A stretch of 20,070 nt of DNA from Desulfobulbus sp. (lineage in GTDB: Bacteria; Desulfobacterota; Desulfobulbia; Desulfobulbales; Desulfobulbaceae): the NCBI GenBank assembly GCA_028684915.1, contig JAQUEZ010000100.1:1-20070 (forward strand), written 5' to 3'. This document shows positions 15,473 to 20,070 of this stretch, one piece after another; within the stretch, counting starts at the first letter, position 1, and each line of letters begins with the position of its first letter. The notes beneath the pieces are model-generated. The model searched no databases, was not told the DNA's origin, and saw nothing but the letters and a program-made list of their open reading frames with translations. Both the position numbers and the translations under genes were made by a program.

Positions 15473-15515
15473 AAAAAACAGCTCTCATTTTTTCACTCGA
15501 ACAACCATTTCCTAG

Positions 15516-15652
15516 TTCCTCGTTCCCATGCGCTGCATGGGAACGGCTACTGGGCTGCGTTGCAGCTCCATTTCACCGGGCCACATCGGCGGGAAAATAA
15601 CGATTGGGATGCGGCGCATCAAGGAGGGGTTCCCATGCGGCGCATGGGAACC
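15516..15652. repeat. Composite REP element, right copy (B)
   Basis: It matches copy A over its full ~137 bases except in the middle. The first hairpin (15522–15544) and the last (15629–15651) are perfect 10-bp stems with 3-base loops. Between them a 5-bp GATGC/GCATC hairpin replaces the corresponding, less regular stretch in A. The repeat is followed by a short tandem, two copies of the 10-mer CCAGCGGCAA (15651–15670). It lies 44 bases after the RAYT stop. Confidence 0.85.
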
Positions 15653-15786
15653 AGCGGCAACCAGCGGCAACAACAACCAGCTGTTTTCATAAAACAATCC
15701 GTATAAACAAAAATTTCATTTCCAGCAGCCAATCAATACACAGGAACAAAAAAAGAACCCGTAATTATTTTTCTTTAAAAAAAAGC

Positions 15787-15814
15787 TAAACTTTTACTTC
15801 AGGGCGTTCGATAC
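15787..15814 (+). promoter_or_regulatory. Sigma-28 promoter candidate for second flagellin
   Basis: TAAA (15787–15790), 16 bases, then TTCGATAC (15807–15814). The −10 keeps the CGATA core (five of eight consensus bases) and the spacing equals that of the other two sigma-28 candidates. A transcript from here would have a leader of about 185 bases. The whole gap 15473–16006 holds only the right REP copy, this promoter and the leader. Confidence 0.55.
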
Positions 15815-15951
15815 GCATTATGAAGGAAAGGGTCAGAAAATAGATCGACCCATGATTTTTTAGCAAGATTCGAGAAAATATTTTCCAAGGAGGCGCCGAT
15901 CGGCGAAAATACTTCGAGCAGTAGGTAGTTGTTGTACTTTTGCAGGACCAA

Positions 15952-16001
15952 AAACGGCAAGGATGCCGTTTAAAGATTAGCCAAAAAATATTCATGGAGG
16001 A
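15952..16001 (+). promoter_or_regulatory. Second flagellin leader: CsrA-type hairpin and Shine-Dalgarno site
   Basis: AAACGGC (15952–15958) and GCCGTTT (15965–15971) form a perfect 7-bp stem with loop AAGGAT (15959–15964), so GGA is presented in a hexaloop. CAAGGATG agrees with the core of the known CsrA consensus ACARGGAUG. Downstream, TTCATGGAGG (15991–16000) is the Shine-Dalgarno and contains AUGGA. Two more AAGGA motifs occur further up the leader (15823–15827 and 15887–15891). The loop-plus-Shine-Dalgarno pair mirrors the known hag leader of Bacillus, where CsrA blocks ribosome access. Confidence 0.75.
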
Positions 16002-16006
16002 ATATC

Positions 16007-18232
16007 ATGGCACTATCAATTAACACAAACGTAGCCTCTCTCAACGCTCAGCGTAACTTAGGATCCTCTCAATCCGCGCTGGCAAAATCAATGCAACGCC
16101 TCTCTTCCGGCTTGCGCATCAACTCCGCCAAGGACGATGCAGCCGGTCTCGCCATTTCCGACCGCATGACCTCACAGGTCCGCGGTTTAAATCAGGCAAG
16201 TCGAAATGCCAACGATGGTATCTCTCTAGCGCAAACCGCTGAAGGTGCGCTTCAGGAATCCACCAACATTCTCCAACGTATGCGTGAATTGGCTGTTCAG
16301 TCCGCCAACGACACCAACACCGCCTCTGACCGTGCCTCTCTCCAGGCCGAGGTCGACCAGCTCAAACAAGAGATGACCCGTATTGCAGAAACAACTACCT
16401 TTAATGGTAAGAACCTGCTTGACGGCTCCCTGACAACCGCCCAATTCCAGGTGGGCGCCAATGCCAATGAGACTATTTCCTTTGGTATTCAATCAGCCAA
16501 GTCTTCCGATTTAGGCAACAACAGCGTAAAAACTAGCAACGCCAATGGTATCGAATCAGCGACAACTTCTGCTGATGGCATTGCCACAAAAGCCATGAGT
16601 GCTTTTGGCTCAGGGGATACAGCGGCTGCCAACCTTTTAGCAGCTCAGGAATCATCTTTTGCGGAGCAGGTTATTACCGTTACTGAAGAAGACGGAACGT
16701 TTGCTAAATACACGACGACTGCCGGAGACACAGCAGCAGATACTGCAACCGACTTAGCTGGAGTTGGCTCAATAACGACCGCAACAGGGACTTACCTACA
16801 AAACTCTGTCGACCTCACGTTTGACATCAGTGGATGGGACGGCTCCGCCTCCTCAACCTCTGAGCTCACTATTGACATCGGAAGTGGTGATGGAGCAGCG
16901 GCAACGTTGACCGTGGTGGGTACTGACGGGGATTTTGCAACAGCTTTGGCGACTGCACTCAGTAGCTATACCGCAGAGGGGAATAACACTGTCACACAAG
17001 ATGGCAACAAACTGACTATCACTAATAATGCTGGTGATAACATTGAATTGTCAAATATTACAGTTACTGCTGCGTCTCTGGATTCTGCCACCTACACCGG
17101 TACCGACTCTGGCAATATAGATGTTGCAGAGGCATATGTACAAAGAGCCGGTGCTGTGTATACCTTTGATTCAGGCGCAACCGTAGCTTCTATAACATCT
17201 ACGAAGGATTCACTGGGTGTTGCAGCAGGTGAGGAGGCTCTGGGCGGCACAGGCTTAACCACAATTAACGGCGGAAACGCTGTTGCAAAACAAACTCTAA
17301 CTGTCACCGGTAAAGAAGGGACTACCGCAGTTGAGGTTGAAACGGGTGACACAGCAACAGCTATTGCCGAAAAAGTCAATGCCGTCTCTTCCTCAACGGG
17401 TGTCACCTCCACGGCAAGAACCACTGCAACGCTTAGTGACCTTAGCGCCGATGGCAGCGTCACCTTTGAACTGACCGGAATAAATAGCGAGGCGGTCTCT
17501 ATTAACGCAACCGTCAAAAAGGACGACCTGACCGAACTTGCAATATCCATTAATGAGCAGTCTGGCACCACTGGTATTGCCGCTAGCCTGAGCGCCGATA
17601 AAAGCTCCATCATCCTGGAACAGTCTTCCGGTTACGACATTAAAATTGGTAATTTTGATCACAGCTCAGCGGTAACTGATACTGATGGTAATAATACAGA
17701 AGTAGTTCAGTCAATTAAAGTTACCGGAACTGAAAGAGCAGGGACGACCCTTCTTGACGGTGGCACAGCTGGAGAATCAGCTGAGATGGATTCCACCGTG
17801 ATTGGCGGTGAAGTCAGCTTCTCCAGTGCAACTAGCTTCAACGTTAGCAGTAATATTGCAGACAAAGATGGATCGCTCTTCAATAAAGCTAAAGACGGAG
17901 CTAATGTTAGTTCTCTTTACTCTATCAGCGAAGTCGACATTTCAACGGTTGAAGGTGCAGCCGACGCAATTGAAGCAATTGACGGCGCCCTGATGAAGAT
18001 CGACTCCATGCGCGGTGACCTTGGTGCTGTCCAAAACCGTTTCGAGTCCACCATCTCTAACCTAGGCAACATCTCCGAAAACATCTCGGCTGCCCGGTCG
18101 CGGATTCTGGATGCGGACATTGCCCAGGAAACCTCCAACATGACCAAGCAGAACATCCTTGCCCAGGCCGGTGTCTCGATCCTGGCCCAGGCCAATCAGC
18201 AGCCGCAGTTGGCTCTGAGTCTGCTCGGATAA
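16007..18232 (+). CDS. fliC: Flagellin, large (second copy)
   Basis: A 741-residue paralogue of the first flagellin. Residues 1–~170 ([20 protein letters not shown], then [37 protein letters not shown]) and the last ~100 ([54 protein letters not shown]) are nearly identical to it. The central ~450 residues diverge strongly from ~175 to ~370, then share a flagellin_IN-like block ([40 protein letters not shown]). The centre is Thr/Ser/Ala/Asp-rich and contains no cysteine or aromatic clusters. It is the filament subunit, exported by the flagellar type III system and chaperoned by FliS. It has its own promoter and a CsrA-type leader; the hairpin terminator lies ten bases after the stop. Confidence 0.97.
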   Translation: MALSINTNVASLNAQRNLGSSQSALAKSMQRLSSGLRINSAKDDAAGLAISDRMTSQVRGLNQASRNANDGISLAQTAEGALQESTNILQRMRELAVQSANDTNTASDRASLQAEVDQLKQEMTRIAETTTFNGKNLLDGSLTTAQFQVGANANETISFGIQSAKSSDLGNNSVKTSNANGIESATTSADGIATKAMSAFGSGDTAAANLLAAQESSFAEQVITVTEEDGTFAKYTTTAGDTAADTATDLAGVGSITTATGTYLQNSVDLTFDISGWDGSASSTSELTIDIGSGDGAAATLTVVGTDGDFATALATALSSYTAEGNNTVTQDGNKLTITNNAGDNIELSNITVTAASLDSATYTGTDSGNIDVAEAYVQRAGAVYTFDSGATVASITSTKDSLGVAAGEEALGGTGLTTINGGNAVAKQTLTVTGKEGTTAVEVETGDTATAIAEKVNAVSSSTGVTSTARTTATLSDLSADGSVTFELTGINSEAVSINATVKKDDLTELAISINEQSGTTGIAASLSADKSSIILEQSSGYDIKIGNFDHSSAVTDTDGNNTEVVQSIKVTGTERAGTTLLDGGTAGESAEMDSTVIGGEVSFSSATSFNVSSNIADKDGSLFNKAKDGANVSSLYSISEVDISTVEGAADAIEAIDGALMKIDSMRGDLGAVQNRFESTISNLGNISENISAARSRILDADIAQETSNMTKQNILAQAGVSILAQANQQPQLALSLLG

Positions 18233-18242
18233 TATCCTCTTT

Positions 18243-18287
18243 CCCGGAGGGACTCTTAAGAGTCTCTCCGGGCTTCTGATATTTTTT
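18243..18287 (+). terminator. Intrinsic terminator after second flagellin
   Basis: CCCGGAGGGACTC (18243–18255) and GAGTCTCTCCGGG (18260–18272) form a 13-bp stem with one G·U wobble and a TTAA loop, followed by CTTCTGATA and a six-T run (18282–18287). The T run is displaced by nine bases, so leakage into flaG–fliD is possible. It limits flagellin transcript levels passing downstream. Confidence 0.82.
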
Positions 18288-18293
18288 CTACAT

Positions 18294-18303
18294 TTCATGG
18301 AGG
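18294..18303 (+). promoter_or_regulatory. Shared Shine-Dalgarno box before flaG
   Basis: TTCATGGAGG is identical to the box before both flagellins and contains AUGGA, a CsrA-type motif. It sits seven bases before the flaG ATG. No separate promoter was found between the flagellin terminator and flaG. Confidence 0.5.
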
Positions 18304-18310
18304 TCGGCAG

Positions 18311-18658
18311 ATGAATATCGAGGCAGTAGGCACATCAATCGCCAGTCCGCCACGGGCCAATGAACCAAGCCAGCAGGTGGAAAGCAAACGTCAGGCCAGT
18401 CAACAGAACAATCCCAGCTCCGCAGAAGAACAGAGCAAAGCGCAACCCGAAGAGTTGCTGCAGCAGATCAAATCACTCACCGAGGATGGTGTCTATAGTG
18501 TTCGCTTTGAGCAGGAATCCGAATCGCAGCAATTGATTGTAAAGATCGTCGATCAGGAGACCGATGAAGTGATACGGCAAATTCCGCCCGAGGAACTGCT
18601 CAACCTCACCAAAAATCTCAAGGAATTAGCTGGCAGCATCGTCAATATCCACGGCTGA
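18311..18658 (+). CDS. flaG: FlaG family protein
   Basis: A 115-residue protein. Residues 1–50 are low-complexity, rich in Gln, Ser and Ala; residues 50–110 form the FlaG domain (VYSVRFEQESESQQLIVKIV, DQETDEVIRQIPPEELLNLT). FlaG proteins influence filament length in Campylobacter and Pseudomonas; the mechanism is not settled. The position between flagellin and fliD is the standard one. AUGGAGG lies seven bases before the ATG. The gene ends 22 bases before fliD, so the two are likely co-transcribed. Confidence 0.93.
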   Translation: MNIEAVGTSIASPPRANEPSQQVESKRQASQQNNPSSAEEQSKAQPEELLQQIKSLTEDGVYSVRFEQESESQQLIVKIVDQETDEVIRQIPPEELLNLTKNLKELAGSIVNIHG

Positions 18659-18680
18659 CCGGCACACGGAGACAAAGGCC

Positions 18681-20042
18681 ATGACTATTCAATTTGGCGG
18701 ATTAGCGACAGGAATTGATACAAGCACTATCGTCGAACAGCTGATGGAGCTTGAGCGGACGCCGATCACCCGCCTGGAAACGGATCAGACGTGGCAAAAA
18801 AATCGGCTTGAAGCGTATACGGAACTGGACACTCGACTCAAGTCCTTTTCCGACAAAATCAAAAACCTCAATTTTTCCTCAACCCTGCTGCAGCGCTCGG
18901 TCAAACAGAGTTCGGAGGAGTTTCTTTCAGCTTCGGTGACCAGCAAGGCAGTGACCGGTGCCAGTTACCAGGTTGAGGTTGTTTCTTTGGCCCAGGTGCA
19001 GAAATCGGTTTCCGGTGGCTATGCCGACAAGAGCAACGCCCTGTTCGGTAGCGGCCAGTTGAGCCTCACGGTTGGCGGGACCAGCCACACGATCGAGATC
19101 GACGAAACCAACAATTCATTGGAAGGCATGGTCAAGTCGATCAACGAGGCTGACATCGGCATCTCGGCCGCAATTATCAATACCGGGGACCCAGATGCCC
19201 CATACCGCATGATCCTAACCGGTACGGACGTTGCCAAAGAGTTCTCGCTGGATACAAGCGGCTTAACAGGCGGTGAGGCTCTCTCCATCGGCGATCCGGT
19301 GCAGGCAGCAAGCCGGGCGGTCGTTCGTGTCGACACCATTGAAATAAGTAGCGATTCCAACACAATAAGCGATATCGTTCCCGGTGTCACCCTGGACTTA
19401 CTCAAAGCTGAGGAAGGAAAAACAACCACGCTCAATATTAACGTGGACAAAGAAAATGCCAAATCGGCAATTTCCGCCTTTGCCGAAGGGTACAACGAGG
19501 TGATCAGCTTTATCACCGGCCAGTCATCCATCAACGGCTCTGAAAGCGGAGTGCTCGGTGGCGATGCCAGTATCAACGCCGTTAAACGGCAGTTGCAGAA
19601 CATGCTCACGGAGACGACATCCAACTCGGGGATTTTCAAGACCATTTCCCAGCTTGGCTTTGAAACCCAAAAAGATGGCACCTTAAAGGTCAACGATACG
19701 ACCCTAACCAAGGCAATCAACACCAACCTCGACGGCATAGTCAGCTTGTTGGCTGGCGAGGAAGGCGTTACCGGCGTGGCAACCAAGTTCAAAAATTATC
19801 TCTATGACATGACCAATACCGGCACCGGCCTGCTGAAGAACAAGAAAAGCAGTATCGACAGCAGCTTAAACAAAATCGGGACCAGGATTACCGCTGTTGA
19901 ATCCAGATTGGAAAAACGGCAGAAAAATTTAGAGGCGCAGTTCAGCGCCATGGAAACCCTGGTGAGCGGACTCAATTCGCAATCGTCCTACTTGACTCAG
20001 CAAATGGATATGCTGAGCAACATGATGAGCGGGGGGAAATAA
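18681..20042 (+). CDS. fliD: Filament cap protein FliD (HAP2)
   Basis: A 453-residue protein. The N-terminal region (IQFGGLATGIDTSTIVEQLM, ELERTPITRLETDQTWQKNR) is the FliD D0/D1 signature. Middle residues ~75–250 are the outer domains (VTSKAVTGASYQVEVVSLAQ, GQLSLTVGGTSHTIEIDE). The C-terminal part (LSQLGFETQKDGTLKVND-like segment, then KSSIDSSLNKIGTRITAVES, RLEKRQKNLEAQFSAMETLV) is the coiled coil. FliD is exported and caps the growing filament, directing flagellin insertion. Length is normal for the family. GGAG lies upstream of the ATG with suitable spacing. The stop overlaps the next start as TAATG, coupling fliS. Confidence 0.96.
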   Translation: MTIQFGGLATGIDTSTIVEQLMELERTPITRLETDQTWQKNRLEAYTELDTRLKSFSDKIKNLNFSSTLLQRSVKQSSEEFLSASVTSKAVTGASYQVEVVSLAQVQKSVSGGYADKSNALFGSGQLSLTVGGTSHTIEIDETNNSLEGMVKSINEADIGISAAIINTGDPDAPYRMILTGTDVAKEFSLDTSGLTGGEALSIGDPVQAASRAVVRVDTIEISSDSNTISDIVPGVTLDLLKAEEGKTTTLNINVDKENAKSAISAFAEGYNEVISFITGQSSINGSESGVLGGDASINAVKRQLQNMLTETTSNSGIFKTISQLGFETQKDGTLKVNDTTLTKAINTNLDGIVSLLAGEEGVTGVATKFKNYLYDMTNTGTGLLKNKKSSIDSSLNKIGTRITAVESRLEKRQKNLEAQFSAMETLVSGLNSQSSYLTQQMDMLSNMMSGGK

Positions 20043-20070
20043 TGAACGGATATGTGAATCAATACCTAAC
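20042..20070 (+). CDS. fliS: Start of FliS flagellin chaperone (3' part outside window)
   Basis: The ATG at 20042 overlaps the last base of the fliD stop (TAATG). The nine codons visible, MNGYVNQYL, resemble the N-terminus of FliS, in which Asn, Gln and Tyr near the start are common. The fliD–fliS order is almost universal. FliS is the cytoplasmic chaperone that binds the flagellin C-terminus. The call rests on context plus nine residues. Confidence 0.75.

Noticed and set aside
14765..15652. CRISPR-like appearance of repeated palindromes
   Set aside because: Only two composite copies exist, they flank a gene, there is no regular repeat-spacer spacing and no cas gene; RAYT/REP explains them.
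15894..15905. Perfect 12-base palindrome CGCCGATCGGCG in the second flagellin leader, containing GCCGAT
   Set aside because: It has no −35 TAAA at the right distance and CGATCG breaks the −10 pattern; a minor leader structure at most.
19019..19792. 257-residue minus-strand frame inside fliD
   Set aside because: It lies fully within a well-supported fliD reading frame and has a shadow-like composition.

Overview
This window is one long flagellar biosynthesis locus in which every convincing gene reads on the plus strand. Gene content and order (flhG–fliA–small membrane protein–flgFGAHIJ–unknown–flgMN–flgKL–csrA–fliW–two flagellins–flaG–fliD–fliS) point to a Gram-negative member of the Desulfobacterota (former Deltaproteobacteria), probably Desulfobulbales-like. 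Gram-negative is shown by the L-ring lipoprotein FlgH and P-ring protein FlgI. The csrA–fliW pair, a FlgJ without a muramidase domain, and dispersed repeats of a type I associate with sulfate-reducer genomes fit that group. The taxonomic call is inference from layout.

Layout: (1) 1–1982, regulation: the tail of FlhG, the flagellar sigma factor FliA, and a small membrane protein resembling DUF2802. (2) 2090–6839, distal rod and rings: flgF, flgG, flgA, flgH, flgI and flgJ, tightly spaced and probably one operon. (3) 6870–8209, a transcription unit behind a very good sigma-28 promoter: an unrecognised gene, then flgM and flgN, ending in a probable terminator. (4) 8292–11022, hook–filament junction proteins flgK and flgL; their likely sigma-28 promoter is separated from flgK by a MITE-like repeat. 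(5) 11195–11862, csrA and fliW, with a strong terminator. (6) 12164–18232, two very large paralogous flagellins separated by a small unknown gene, a terminator, and a REP-associated transposase (RAYT) between two ~137-bp composite REP repeats. (7) 18311–20070, flaG, fliD and the first codons of fliS.

How it works together: FliA drives late genes and FlgM holds FliA until the hook is complete. FlgN chaperones FlgK and FlgL; FliS chaperones flagellin. CsrA is expected to repress flagellin translation and FliW to sequester CsrA. The sequence adds direct support: the second flagellin's leader contains a perfect 7-bp hairpin presenting AAGGAT in its loop, 44 bases before the start codon, plus an AUGGA motif embedded in the Shine-Dalgarno. 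A TTCATGGAGG box covers the Shine-Dalgarno of both flagellins and flaG. Three separate sites share the architecture TAAA-N16-(C)CGATA, giving a self-consistent sigma-28 promoter model for this organism.

The most interesting non-standard items are the CsrA-type leader hairpin, the RAYT/REP cassette between duplicated flagellins, the MITE-like repeat in the flgK leader with a fragment abutting fliA, and the unknown gene that heads the flgM operon. No convincing sigma-54 promoter, tRNA, rRNA or CRISPR array was seen.
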